From positions 1 to 64,000 of the forward strand of contig JBFWWU010000007.1 of assembly GCA_050246015.1 (NCBI GenBank): a DNA stretch of 64,000 nt. Direction: 5' to 3'. The notes beneath the pieces are model-generated. The model was not told where the DNA came from and ran no database searches. It worked only from the letters and a program-made list of their open reading frames with translations. The stretch comes from JTS-AC122 sp050246015 (GTDB lineage: Bacteria > Planctomycetota > Phycisphaerae > Phycisphaerales > UBA1924). Positions 36,010-43,155 of the stretch are shown in pieces. Both the position numbers and the translations under genes were made by a program. Numbering within the stretch: the stretch's first letter is position 1; each line of letters opens with the position of its first letter.

Positions 36010-36159
36010 AGGGGCCAATTCCGGGTGCGAATCGCGGGACTGTGATGGTGCGGCCGGCGGTCCGACACAATCGTTCGAAGGCCAATATGTTGGCGATTGG
36101 GAAGGAAGCCTAAGCATGCGGAGGCCAATCCACGCGTCATCATATCTTGGATTGGCACT
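36010..36159 (+). repeat. Direct repeat copy A (rplC 3' end and its spacer)
   Basis: This 150-base segment aligns without gaps to 38231-38380, with 32 mismatches by hand count (about 79% identity). It covers the last 33 codons of an rplC plus 46 bases of the following spacer, including a CCAATCC/GGATTGG hairpin kept in both copies. Confidence 0.92.
36012..36113 (+). pseudogene. 3' fragment of a second rplC (L3)
   Basis: The 33 codons before TAA (36111-36113) translate to the C-terminus of L3. GPIPGANRGTVMVRPAVR is identical to residues 197-214 of the intact L3 downstream; 28 of 33 residues match overall, while about 21 of 100 bases differ, mostly at silent positions. An in-frame TAG stands where the codon before the fragment would be, and no more L3 sequence lies upstream. 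The silent pattern shows that this copy diverged while under selection as L3, so it is not a simple recent local duplication. Confidence 0.88.
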
Positions 36160-37528
36160 CGGCGGAAGTGTCACAGCGGCCATGTGTTTCGGCCAACCGG
36201 TGCCGGATTATGGGTTTCAATGGTGCGTTGTGGGTGATCCGGGCAATCGAGCTACCCTCCCGGATGAAACACCGGCTAGTCCAGAGATCCCGATTGGGTC
36301 GGTGCCATACGAGTTTCGCATCACGGACACGAAACTCTCGAACACAGACTACCTCGAGTTTGTCCGCGCGTACGCTCCGTACTGGCAGGGTCACCCGGAC
36401 GACCCGGACCTGACCGGGTACTGGATTCGCGGGATACAGAACCCGGATGGCACATGGGAACACCGCATACGGCCAGGCGCAGAAGAGTATGGATCCCGGA
36501 TGACTTGGGAGATGAGCGCTCGGTACGTCAACTGGCTGCAGAACAACAAGGCAAGCGAGCAGTGGGCGTTCGAGAGCGGCGTGTATGACACGAGCACGTT
36601 TTTCCGCGATGAACAAGGGCGTCCTCATCATCAGACCGTGCCCTCGCCGGGGGCAAGGTTCTGGGGTGTCGGTAGTGTGGGCACATGGACCGGCAACGTC
36701 AGCGTCGGCGGTGTTTCGCTGTTGCCCCGACCGTACTACAGCAACCCCTCGTCGGCGCTCGGCGGCGGCGCCGTGGGACTCGCGCCGTTTCATATCTATG
36801 ACATGGACTGTTCGCCCGCGAATAATGCCTACCTGACCCGCTCCAACTTTGAGTCAAGTGGCGCGTTCGTACGGTATTACGGGCCGCTTGAGATCATGGA
36901 GGGCGGTCCGCTACCGACAATCGAGCGGCAGGTGCGGGATGCCAACGGGCAGAACGTGTGGTGTGACGTATCGGCGATGTTTCAGGTGTACTTGCTGGGC
37001 ACGCCGAGAGTGACGCGGACGGTGCGGGTGGTGTACACGGGTTCAAGCGGGTGTCTGGCGACTGGCCGCTATCGCATGCATGTGCAGCCGGAAGGGCTCG
37101 TGTGTTCTGGAGTCAACCAGACGCCCGATGTCGTGGGGGATTATTTCTTCAACATCGGGCTGGACTGCGATGGGCAGAATGGCGTCGATGCCGCCGATTT
37201 CATCACTCCGGCGCAGTGGAGCCGGGCGATCGACTGCAATGGGAACAACATCCTCGACACGTGCGAACTGTTGAATGACCGGGAGCATGTCGATCGGGAC
37301 AACGGCGGCGAGGGTGACGGCATCATCGATACGTGCCAGGTCGTGACGAACTGTCCGTGCAACTTCAACAGCGACCAGTACCTGAACTCTCAGGATTTCT
37401 TTGATTTCCTGACATGCTTCTTCGGAAGTTCGTGTCCACTCGGACATACGGCTGACTTCAACCTAGACTGTGTGGTCAACTCGCAGGATTTCTTTGACTT
37501 CCTAACGTGCTTCTTCAGCGGGTGCTAG
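36116..37528 (+). CDS. Secreted FGE-like protein with GC-type dockerin tail, inside the S10 operon
   Basis: A 470-residue exported protein. The signal peptide (about 1-29, YLGLALGGSVTAAMCFGQ) starts two bases after the rplC fragment, and its first 14 codons are encoded by the repeat. Residues about 55-240 resemble the formylglycine-generating/SUMF1 fold (EFRITDTKLSNTDYLEFVRA, MTWEMSARYVNWLQNN), but catalytic cysteines are not evident. The tail is a paired dockerin-like unit: LNSQDFFDFLTCFF and VVNSQDFFDFLTCFFSGC. Three 60-base lines counted by hand give 52-58% G+C against 63-70% in two lines of ribosomal genes. A secreted gene between rpsJ and rplC is very unusual. Confidence 0.88.
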   Translation: MRRPIHASSYLGLALGGSVTAAMCFGQPVPDYGFQWCVVGDPGNRATLPDETPASPEIPIGSVPYEFRITDTKLSNTDYLEFVRAYAPYWQGHPDDPDLTGYWIRGIQNPDGTWEHRIRPGAEEYGSRMTWEMSARYVNWLQNNKASEQWAFESGVYDTSTFFRDEQGRPHHQTVPSPGARFWGVGSVGTWTGNVSVGGVSLLPRPYYSNPSSALGGGAVGLAPFHIYDMDCSPANNAYLTRSNFESSGAFVRYYGPLEIMEGGPLPTIERQVRDANGQNVWCDVSAMFQVYLLGTPRVTRTVRVVYTGSSGCLATGRYRMHVQPEGLVCSGVNQTPDVVGDYFFNIGLDCDGQNGVDAADFITPAQWSRAIDCNGNNILDTCELLNDREHVDRDNGGEGDGIIDTCQVVTNCPCNFNSDQYLNSQDFFDFLTCFFGSSCPLGHTADFNLDCVVNSQDFFDFLTCFFSGC

Positions 37529-37564
37529 GCGGCTTTCGGAAGGGGGATATCAAGACTTCCTCTG

Positions 37565-37585
37565 TCCGGCTGGTGTGCAGCCGGA
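37565..37585 (+). promoter_or_regulatory. Hairpin upstream of rplC
   Basis: A perfect 8-bp stem TCCGGCTG/CAGCCGGA with a GTGTG loop, between the FGE-like gene and rplC. No T tract follows, so it is more likely a processing or leader element than a terminator. Confidence 0.4.
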
Positions 37586-37641
37586 GCATGAAGCGGCCCG
37601 AGCGGACTCAAAAGAGCGTCGCTCAAGCGTCGAGGTGATTC

Positions 37642-38334
37642 ATGGCGGTTTCGATCTATGGCATCAAGGTGGGCATGACCCGCGTGTTCAATGAGGCGGG
37701 CGAGTCCATGCCGGTCAGTGTTATTCAGCTCGGCCCGTGCGTCGTGACCCAGTTGCGGACGCAGGAGAAGGACGGGTACACCGCGGTCCAGGTGGGCTAC
37801 GGCGACGTGAAGCCGCGGAACTCGACGATTCCGCTCATCGGGCACGATGCCAAGGCGGGGTCCGGTCCGAAGCGCACCCACGGCGAGTTCAAGGTGAACG
37901 CTGAGGAAGCCGCGAACTTCACGCTCGGGCAGGTGCTGACGGTGAAGGACCTGGAAGGGACCAAGTTCGTGGATGTCATCGGGCGCTCGAAGGGCAAGGG
38001 GTTCGCGGGCGTGATGAAGCGATGGCACTTCAAAGGCATGTTCGCGTCGCACGGCACCGAACGCAAGCACCGCTCGCCCGGCTCGATCGGCTCGCTCTGC
38101 TCCAACCGCGGTTTCGGAGGCGGCCTGAAGAAGGGCAAGCGGATGGCGGGGCATATGGGTGATGAGCAGGTGACGCTGCGGTCGGCGGAAGTCGTCAAGA
38201 TTGACGCCGAGCAGGGGCTGATCCTGGTCAAGGGGCCGATCCCGGGAGCCAATCGCGGCACTGTGATGGTGAGACCGGCGGTGCGGCTGAACCGGTCGAA
38301 GGCCAATAAGTTGGCGGGGAAAAAGGAAGGCTGA
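37642..38334 (+). CDS. rplC: 50S ribosomal protein L3
   Basis: A 230-residue protein matching bacterial L3: IYGIKVGMTRVFNEAGESMPV, the extended loop DVIGRSKGKGFAGVMKRWHF, GSIGSLCSNRGF, GKRMAGHMGDEQVTLRS and KGPIPGANRGTVMVR. L3 starts large-subunit assembly and reaches the peptidyl-transferase centre. This is the intact copy; a 33-codon relative of its 3' end lies 2.2 kb upstream. A 613-base spacer separates it from rplD, which is exceptional within an S10 operon. Confidence 0.97.
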   Translation: MAVSIYGIKVGMTRVFNEAGESMPVSVIQLGPCVVTQLRTQEKDGYTAVQVGYGDVKPRNSTIPLIGHDAKAGSGPKRTHGEFKVNAEEAANFTLGQVLTVKDLEGTKFVDVIGRSKGKGFAGVMKRWHFKGMFASHGTERKHRSPGSIGSLCSNRGFGGGLKKGKRMAGHMGDEQVTLRSAEVVKIDAEQGLILVKGPIPGANRGTVMVRPAVRLNRSKANKLAGKKEG

Positions 38335-38380
38335 GCACGCTGAGGCCAATCCAGGCGTCATCATGGGTTGGATTGGTGTG
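38231..38380 (+). repeat. Direct repeat copy B (rplC 3' end and its spacer)
   Basis: Partner of the segment at 36010-36159; the end of the intact rplC and the first 46 bases of the spacer. The hairpin CCAATCC (38346-38352)/GGATTGG (38370-38376) is conserved in both copies while the loop has changed. Confidence 0.92.
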
Positions 38381-38612
38381 TAGTGCAAGCCGGTGGGTGG
38401 CATGGCTTGGGTGCTATTGAGCCGGGCCTTGTCTTGGACGCGTCGTCCCCCGAAAGACACGGCTTGCCGAGGACGGCAAGCCGTGGCACGTTGGGTTGGT
38501 TGAGTTGTTTGAACGCTCACGCGGGTGCTGGACTCGACGTTGAGCCATAGGCCGGGTATGATTGGCCCCTTCGGATTCCGGAAGGGATGGGGTGGCGGGG
38601 GTCCAGACATTC
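38381..38612. other. 5' part of the rplC-rplD spacer
   Basis: No gene. It holds one perfect REP-like hairpin (38458-38485), and otherwise unremarkable sequence. Its origin could be remnant DNA from the event that created the flanking rplC repeat, but no similarity to the FGE-like gene was seen by eye. Confidence 0.5.
38458..38485. repeat. REP-like palindromic element
   Basis: A perfect 11-bp stem CACGGCTTGCC/GGCAAGCCGTG around GAGGAC. The form fits dispersed palindromic (REP-like) elements. Only one copy was noticed in this window, so the class is inferred. Confidence 0.5.
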
Positions 38613-38929
38613 GATCGGCTGTCGTGGAAGGCAGCCGATCGGGCTGAAAGGTCCAAAGCGTCACGAGCGACGCTGGTGGAAACCGTCAGCCGACAACAAG
38701 CGTGTGGCGGTTCGGGAGTGTGTCCCGAATCGCGAAGACAGCCGAGTCGATTCCGAGCCGTGCCGGCCGCTCCCTTCCTCAAGGGGAAGACAAGCGGTGC
38801 TCGCAAGAAACAGGACACGAGCCGGATAGGCAAAGCAAGGTGGGCTTGACTCGTTGAGGTCAAGACACTGCTCGGGAGAGCGGTGCCACCAAGACGCCGG
38901 GGCGATGGTGCCCCGGGTCGAAAGGCGTC
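38613..38929 (+). ncRNA. Structured leader RNA upstream of rplD
   Basis: A chain of hairpins on the sense strand: 9 bp (38613-38621/38632-38640), 6 bp (38657-38662/38669-38674), 11 bp with one G-T (38707-38717/38723-38733), 6 bp (38845-38850/38859-38864), a CAC-T-GCTC/GAGC-G-GTG hairpin (38866-38885), and a two-level stem (38893-38929) with 7-bp core CCGGGGC/GCCCCGG. The last ends just before the rplD ribosome-binding site (GAGGTAA). L4 represses its own operon through the S10 leader in gammaproteobacteria, so a comparable L4-responsive element is possible. Confidence 0.5.
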
Positions 38930-38947
38930 GGACGAGGTAAGACACAG

Positions 38948-39622
38948 ATGGATGTCCCCGTCTACAACATGCAAGGTGCCGCGATCGGCACCATCAAGAT
39001 TGATGAACAATCCCTCGGCGGCGAGGTGCAGCCGGCTCTTTTGAAGCAGGCGTACGTGCGGTACCACGCGAATACCCGTCAGGGTTCGGCCCGCACGCGG
39101 AACCGAGAAGCGGTCGAAGGGGCGACCCGCAAGATCTACAAGCAGAAGGGCACTGGTCGCGCTCGTCACGGCGACAAGAAGGTGCCGCAGTTCAAGGGCG
39201 GCGGTCACGCGCACTCCAAGAAGCGGACGCGCGAGGATTACCACCTGGACATGCCCAAGAAGATGCGTCGCAAGGCCAACCGCAACGCGCTGCTGGCGAA
39301 ACTGATTGATCAGGAAGTGCGGGTGGTTGACAGCATCGCGTTCGCGAAGCCACAGACCAAGGCGTTTGTCGCGTTCCTGGAAGCGCTCAAGATCGATCGC
39401 TCGGCGCTGGTGGCGGTGGCGAACGAGAACGCGAACGCCCGGCTGTCGGGGCGGAACGTTGAGGAAGTGACGCTGTGCCAGCCGACGCAGCTCAACTGCT
39501 TCGACCTGCTGAATCACCGCTACCTGGTGATCAGCAAGGCGGATCTGGAAGCGTGGCTGAAGGGGCCGTCGTCGCAGACGGGCAAGTCGGCGAAGGTCGA
39601 ACCACTTGGGCGAGCCAAATAA
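38948..39622 (+). CDS. rplD: 50S ribosomal protein L4
   Basis: A 224-residue protein with the L4 landmarks: VPVYNMQGAAIGTIKID, YVRYHANTRQGSARTRNR, the tunnel-lining loop RKIYKQKGTGRARHGDKKVPQFKGGG (positions about 61-86), and the C-terminal LNCFDLLNHRYLVISKADLE. A short tail after the last strand (SSQTGKSAKVEPLGRAK) is extra. L4 contacts the exit tunnel and in some bacteria regulates its own operon. It is preceded by a structured leader and followed by rplW after 12 bases. Confidence 0.97.
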   Translation: MDVPVYNMQGAAIGTIKIDEQSLGGEVQPALLKQAYVRYHANTRQGSARTRNREAVEGATRKIYKQKGTGRARHGDKKVPQFKGGGHAHSKKRTREDYHLDMPKKMRRKANRNALLAKLIDQEVRVVDSIAFAKPQTKAFVAFLEALKIDRSALVAVANENANARLSGRNVEEVTLCQPTQLNCFDLLNHRYLVISKADLEAWLKGPSSQTGKSAKVEPLGRAK

Positions 39623-39634
39623 GGAGCGGAAGCG

Positions 39635-39913
39635 ATGGACCATATCTACGTCATCAAGAAGCCGCTCGTGACCGAGAAGAGCACCGCCGGGATGGAGGCG
39701 AACAAGTACGCGTTCGAGGTGGCATCGACAGCGACGAAGCCGCAGATCAAGGCGGCGGTCGAGAGCCTGTACAAGGTCCGCGTCGAGGCGGTGAACACGC
39801 AGGTGCGCCGGGACCGTGATCGTCGGCTTCGCTACGGCCTGGTGCGGGGCAAGGAATGGAAGATGGCCGTGGTCCGGCTGCATAAGGACGACAAGATCGA
39901 TCTGCTCTCATAA
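39635..39913 (+). CDS. rplW: 50S ribosomal protein L23
   Basis: A 92-residue protein: YVIKKPLVTEKSTAGMEANK, FEVASTATKPQIKAAVESLY, VRVEAVNTQVRRDR and the C-terminal WKMAVVRLHKDDKIDLL. L23 sits at the tunnel exit and docks trigger factor and SRP. Order and spacing in the operon are standard. A heptad-repeat spacer follows. Confidence 0.96.
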   Translation: MDHIYVIKKPLVTEKSTAGMEANKYAFEVASTATKPQIKAAVESLYKVRVEAVNTQVRRDRDRRLRYGLVRGKEWKMAVVRLHKDDKIDLLS

Positions 39914-39915
39914 GA

Positions 39916-39982
39916 GGGCAATCGGGATCAGGCAACAGGCAATCCAAGAGACACAACACCGCACCGAGCACCCAGCACTTTC
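39916..39982. repeat. Heptad repeat in rplW-rplB spacer
   Basis: Consecutive 7-base units GGGCAAT, CGGGATC, AGGCAAC, AGGCAAT from 39916, then after a less regular stretch CCGAGCA and CCCAGCA. Confidence 0.75.
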
Positions 39983-39994
39983 CCCGAGGCACCC

Positions 39995-40855
39995 ATGCCG
40001 ATCAAGACATACAACCCGACGAGCGCCGGCCGCCGACTGGCGAACGTGAACGCGCACGCGGAAGTGACCAAGAAGCGGCCGGAAAAGTCGCTCTTGCGTC
40101 CGCAGAGCAAGACGGGCGGGCGCAATCACTCCGGCAAGATCACGATGCGCGGCATCGGCGGCGGGGCCAAGCGTCTGTACCGCGTGATCGATTTCAAGCG
40201 GATGGATCGCGACGGCATCGAGGCGACGGTGGTCGGGATCGAGTACGACCCGAACCGCAGTTGCCACATCGCGCTGCTGAAATACTCCGATGGCGTGAAG
40301 CGGTACATCCCCGCGCCGCGGGGTCTTGAAGTGGGGTCGAAGATTGTGTCGTCTGGCGATGCGCCGGTTGAGCCGACGGTTGGGAACAACATGCGGCTGG
40401 GCGACGTCCCGACGGGCCTGAACGTGCACTGCATCGAGTTGACGCCGGGCAAGGGGGCGCAGATGGCGCGAGGGGCCGGGACGTATGCCCGGCTGACGAA
40501 CAAGGAGGGCGGGTATGCGACGCTGGTGTTGCCGTCGGGCGAGCAGCGGATGGTGCACGTGAACTGCCGGGCGACGATCGGGGAAGTCGGGAACGCGGAC
40601 CACGGTCAGCGGATGCTGGGCAAGGCGGGGTTGTCGCGGCACCTGGGGATCCGGCCGATCACGCGCGGCGTGGCGAAGAGCCACAATGCTCACCCGCTGG
40701 GTGGCGGTTCGGGCCGGTCGAAGGGCAACCGCCCGCCGTGCAGCCCGACGGGCGTGGACGCCAAGGGCGGGATGACACGCGACCGGAAGAAGCACTCGAC
40801 GAAGATGATCATCCGCCGTCGTGTATCCAAGCGGTACGGGCAGTTGCCCAAGTAA
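39995..40855 (+). CDS. rplB: 50S ribosomal protein L2
   Basis: A 286-residue protein: KTYNPTSAGRRLANV start, SKTGGRNHSGKITMRGIGGG, YIPAPRGLEVGSKI, the conserved HPLGGG segment (AHNAHPLGGGSGRSKGNRPP in the text form NAHPLGGGSGRSKG) and the basic C-terminus. L2 is needed for subunit association and peptidyl transfer. Length and order are normal. The spacer to rpsS consists of heptad repeats. Confidence 0.97.
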   Translation: MPIKTYNPTSAGRRLANVNAHAEVTKKRPEKSLLRPQSKTGGRNHSGKITMRGIGGGAKRLYRVIDFKRMDRDGIEATVVGIEYDPNRSCHIALLKYSDGVKRYIPAPRGLEVGSKIVSSGDAPVEPTVGNNMRLGDVPTGLNVHCIELTPGKGAQMARGAGTYARLTNKEGGYATLVLPSGEQRMVHVNCRATIGEVGNADHGQRMLGKAGLSRHLGIRPITRGVAKSHNAHPLGGGSGRSKGNRPPCSPTGVDAKGGMTRDRKKHSTKMIIRRRVSKRYGQLPK

Positions 40856-40864
40856 GGCAACGCA

Positions 40865-40948
40865 GGGAATCGGGAGTCGGCACTCGGCAAACGAAGAAAT
40901 GATGAAGTAGCCTCCGAATCAGCACTCAGCACTCAGCACTCAGGATTA
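40865..40948. repeat. Heptad repeats in rplB-rpsS spacer
   Basis: Two groups: GGGAATC, GGGAGTC, GGCACTC, GGCAAAC at 40865-40892, and CCGAATC followed by three exact AGCACTC copies and AGGATTA at 40914-40948. Confidence 0.85.
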
Positions 40949-40953
40949 CGCAC

Positions 40954-41259
40954 ATGGGACGCAGCACGAAGAAGGGACCGTTTGTTGAAGAGCGACTCTA
41001 CCGTCGGGTGGAGCGACTCAATCAGCAGAACAAGCGTGAGCCGCTGAAGACGTGGTCGCGCCGGTGCACGATTGTGCCGGAGTTCGTGGGGCACACGTTC
41101 AAGGTGCACAATGGCCGTGCGTTCCTGGACGTGTTCGTAACGGAGGACATGGTGGGGCACAAGTTGGGGGAGTTCAGCATCACGCGAACGTTCCGAGGTC
41201 ACACGAACAAGAAGGAAGGCATCGAGGCGGGCGAAAACGCCGCGCCGGCGAAGAAGTAA
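40954..41259 (+). CDS. rpsS: 30S ribosomal protein S19
   Basis: A 101-residue protein: MGRSTKKGPFVEERLYRRV, LKTWSRRCTIVPEFVGHTF, VHNGRAFLDVFVTEDMVGHK and LGEFSITRTFRGH. S19 lies in the small-subunit head beside S13. The short acidic-basic tail (EGIEAGENAAPAKK) is an extension. Order is standard; the next gene is the fused rplV. Confidence 0.97.
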   Translation: MGRSTKKGPFVEERLYRRVERLNQQNKREPLKTWSRRCTIVPEFVGHTFKVHNGRAFLDVFVTEDMVGHKLGEFSITRTFRGHTNKKEGIEAGENAAPAKK

Positions 41260-41323
41260 TCAGGGCAAGGGCGAATCGGCCAGACACCGTGTGGTACGGT
41301 CACGAATAGCACGAGGAATACCC

Positions 41324-41869
41324 GTGAAGATCCGAGGCGAGCAACTGAAGAAACGAGCGAGCGAAGCCGGGCTCTCGATCGAGCAACTGGCCGAAGCGGT
41401 CAACCGCAAGGGGCTGGAAGGGGACCGGGCGGTGTCGGCGATCGGGAACTGGATGCGCAACAGCGACCACCCGGCGGCGAAGGCGCAGGACGTGCGCCGT
41501 CTGGCGGGGGCGCTTGGATGCCAGGTGGCGGACATCGCGCGGTTCGAGAGCGTGTTCCATTACCACCGGGGAAGCCCGCGGAAGGTCGGGCTGATCGTGG
41601 ACATGATCCGCGGGAAGCGGATCGATCAGGCGCTGGACATGTTGACGTTCACGACCAAGCGGGCGGCGGTGGACGTGAAGCAGGCGTTGATGGCCGCGAA
41701 AGACAGCGCGGAGCAGTTCGACGCGGATGTGACGGCGCTGGTCGTCACGGACAGCCGGGTTGACAAGGGCCCGACGATGAAGCGATTCCAGCCCAAGGAC
41801 CGAGGTCGGGCACACCCGATCAAGAAGCGCATGAGCCACATCACGATCGGCGTGGAGGTACGCAGCTAA
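41324..41869 (+). CDS. rplV: 50S ribosomal protein L22 fused to an N-terminal XRE-type helix-turn-helix
   Basis: A 181-residue protein. Residues about 75-181 are a full L22 (GSPRKVGLIVDMIRGKRIDQ, FTTKRAAVDVKQALMAAKDS, GPTMKRFQPKDRGRAHPIKK, MSHITIGVEV). Residues about 3-73 are an XRE-like five-helix domain: GEQLKKRASEAGLSIEQLAE (helices 1-2), DRAVSAIGNWMRN (recognition helix), AQDVRRLAGALGCQVADIAR (helices 4-5). Ordinary L22 has about 110-120 residues. GTG 41324 is chosen because AGGA lies 8 bases upstream; an in-frame GTG at 41291 is the alternative. Its stop overlaps the rpsC start (TAATG). Whether the domain binds DNA, RNA or only the ribosome surface is unknown. Confidence 0.93.
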   Translation: MKIRGEQLKKRASEAGLSIEQLAEAVNRKGLEGDRAVSAIGNWMRNSDHPAAKAQDVRRLAGALGCQVADIARFESVFHYHRGSPRKVGLIVDMIRGKRIDQALDMLTFTTKRAAVDVKQALMAAKDSAEQFDADVTALVVTDSRVDKGPTMKRFQPKDRGRAHPIKKRMSHITIGVEVRS

Positions 41870-42573
41870 TGGGACAGAAGACTCATCCATTCGGCTTCCG
41901 CGTGGGGATCACCGAGGCGCACCGCAGCCGGTGGTACGCTCCCAAGGCGCTCTACGGCGAACTGCTGGTCGAAGACTACCGGATCCGCAAGTTCCTGGAT
42001 GCGCGGCTGAACCGTCAGCCGCCGCACGCGGCGGTTTCGGACGTGCACATCGAGCGCACGCGCGAAGAGTTGAAGGTGATCATCAAGACGGCGCGCCCCG
42101 GGCTGGTGATCGGGCCCAAGGGGGCCGAAGTGGACCGGATCACGGAAGAGTTGCAACTCATGACGGGCCGCAAGGTTTCGATCTCGATCATCGAGATCAA
42201 GAACCCGGACGTGGACGCGACGCTGCTGGCCGAGGGTGTGGCGGAGCAACTCCGCAAGCGGGTCGCGTTCCGTCGAGCGATCAAGATGAAGGCGGAATCG
42301 GCGATGGCGGCGGGGGCGCGGGGCGTGAAGATCTCCATCGCGGGTCGCCTGGGCGGCGCGGAAATGAGCCGCACGCTGGACGTGCGGCTGGGTTCGCTCC
42401 CGCTCTCGACGCTGCAGGCGAACATCGACTACGGGTTCGCCGAGGCGTTCATGAGTTACGGCGCGATCGGGATCAAGGTGTGGGTGTACAAGGGGCTGTA
42501 CGAGCAGGGCGCGGTGGACGAGACGGAGTCCAAGGCGGCGGGTGGGCGGGCGCGGGCCCGCGGCCGGCGGTGA
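41869..42573 (+). CDS. rpsC: 30S ribosomal protein S3
   Basis: A 234-residue protein: MGQKTHPFGFRVGITEAHRS, the KH domain around IKTARPGLVIGPKGAEVDRI, and the C-terminal half with GVKISIAGRLGGAEMSRT and YGAIGIKVWVYKG. S3 sits at the mRNA entry site and belongs to the helicase function of the ribosome. The short Gly/Arg-rich tail is typical. Start overlaps the rplV stop, so translation is coupled to the fused L22. Confidence 0.97.
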   Translation: MGQKTHPFGFRVGITEAHRSRWYAPKALYGELLVEDYRIRKFLDARLNRQPPHAAVSDVHIERTREELKVIIKTARPGLVIGPKGAEVDRITEELQLMTGRKVSISIIEIKNPDVDATLLAEGVAEQLRKRVAFRRAIKMKAESAMAAGARGVKISIAGRLGGAEMSRTLDVRLGSLPLSTLQANIDYGFAEAFMSYGAIGIKVWVYKGLYEQGAVDETESKAAGGRARARGRR

Positions 42574-42620
42574 TCGAGGGCGTTCGCAAGGTGTTTCGAG
42601 TTTCAGTTGGAGTGTGACCC

Positions 42621-43040
42621 ATGGCGCTGATGCCAAAACGAGTCAAGTACCGCAAAGAGTTCCGGCGCGTGCGGGAGCGCAAGGCGACCAAGGGCAACTA
42701 CGTCGCGTACGGCGACTACGGGCTGCAGGCGCTGGAGGGCGACTGGGTGCCGGGGCGGGTGATCGAAGCCGGGCGCATCGCGGCGCAGCACCTACTCAAG
42801 CGCGAGGGGAAACTGATCATCCGGATTTTCCCGGACAAGCCGATTTCGAAGAAGCCCCTGGAAACGCGAATGGGAACGGGCAAGGCGGAAGTGGATTACT
42901 GGGCGGCGCGGGTGCGACCGGGCACGATGATGTTCGAGATCGCGGGCGTGCCGGAGGGCGTGGCGCGTCAGGCGCTGGTGCGCGTGGCGATGAAGATGCC
43001 GGTGAAGTGCCGGTTCGTCGGGCGGCGCGTGGCGGTGTGA
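42621..43040 (+). CDS. rplP: 50S ribosomal protein L16
   Basis: A 139-residue protein: MALMPKRVKYRKEFRRVRE, GNYVAYGDYGLQALEGDWV, ARVRPGTMMFEIAGVPEGVA and ARQALVRVAMKMPVKCRFV. L16 helps position tRNAs in the large subunit. The conserved arginine region that is hydroxylated in some bacteria is present. Spacing and order are standard; the spacer to rpmC holds GAAGGCAC-type and ACAGGAC-type short repeats. Confidence 0.97.
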   Translation: MALMPKRVKYRKEFRRVRERKATKGNYVAYGDYGLQALEGDWVPGRVIEAGRIAAQHLLKREGKLIIRIFPDKPISKKPLETRMGTGKAEVDYWAARVRPGTMMFEIAGVPEGVARQALVRVAMKMPVKCRFVGRRVAV

Positions 43041-43059
43041 TTGGGGAAGGGACGGCGGG

Positions 43060-43155
43060 ACGGAGCCGCGAAGGCACGAAGGCACGATGGCGCGAAGGGA
43101 AGCCAGCACGAACCTTCGACACAGGACGCAGGACATCAGGACACAGGACACTCTC
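43060..43155. repeat. Short tandem repeats in rplP-rpmC spacer
   Basis: Degenerate 8-base units of the type GAAGGCAC around 43070-43100, then ACAGGAC, GCAGGAC, ATCAGGAC, ACAGGAC at 43121-43149, directly before the rpmC start. Confidence 0.7.

Noticed and set aside
36010..38380. Flanking 150-bp direct repeats considered as ends of a transposon
   Set aside because: They are rplC coding sequence plus spacer, not element ends; no transposase or short target-site duplication is present.
38562..38849. 95-codon frame in the rplC-rplD spacer
   Set aside because: It overlaps the strong hairpins and has no domain; the structured RNA explanation fits better.
40921..40948. AGCACTC repeats considered as a CRISPR remnant
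   Set aside because: Units are 7 bases with no spacers and vary between operon gaps; not CRISPR-like.
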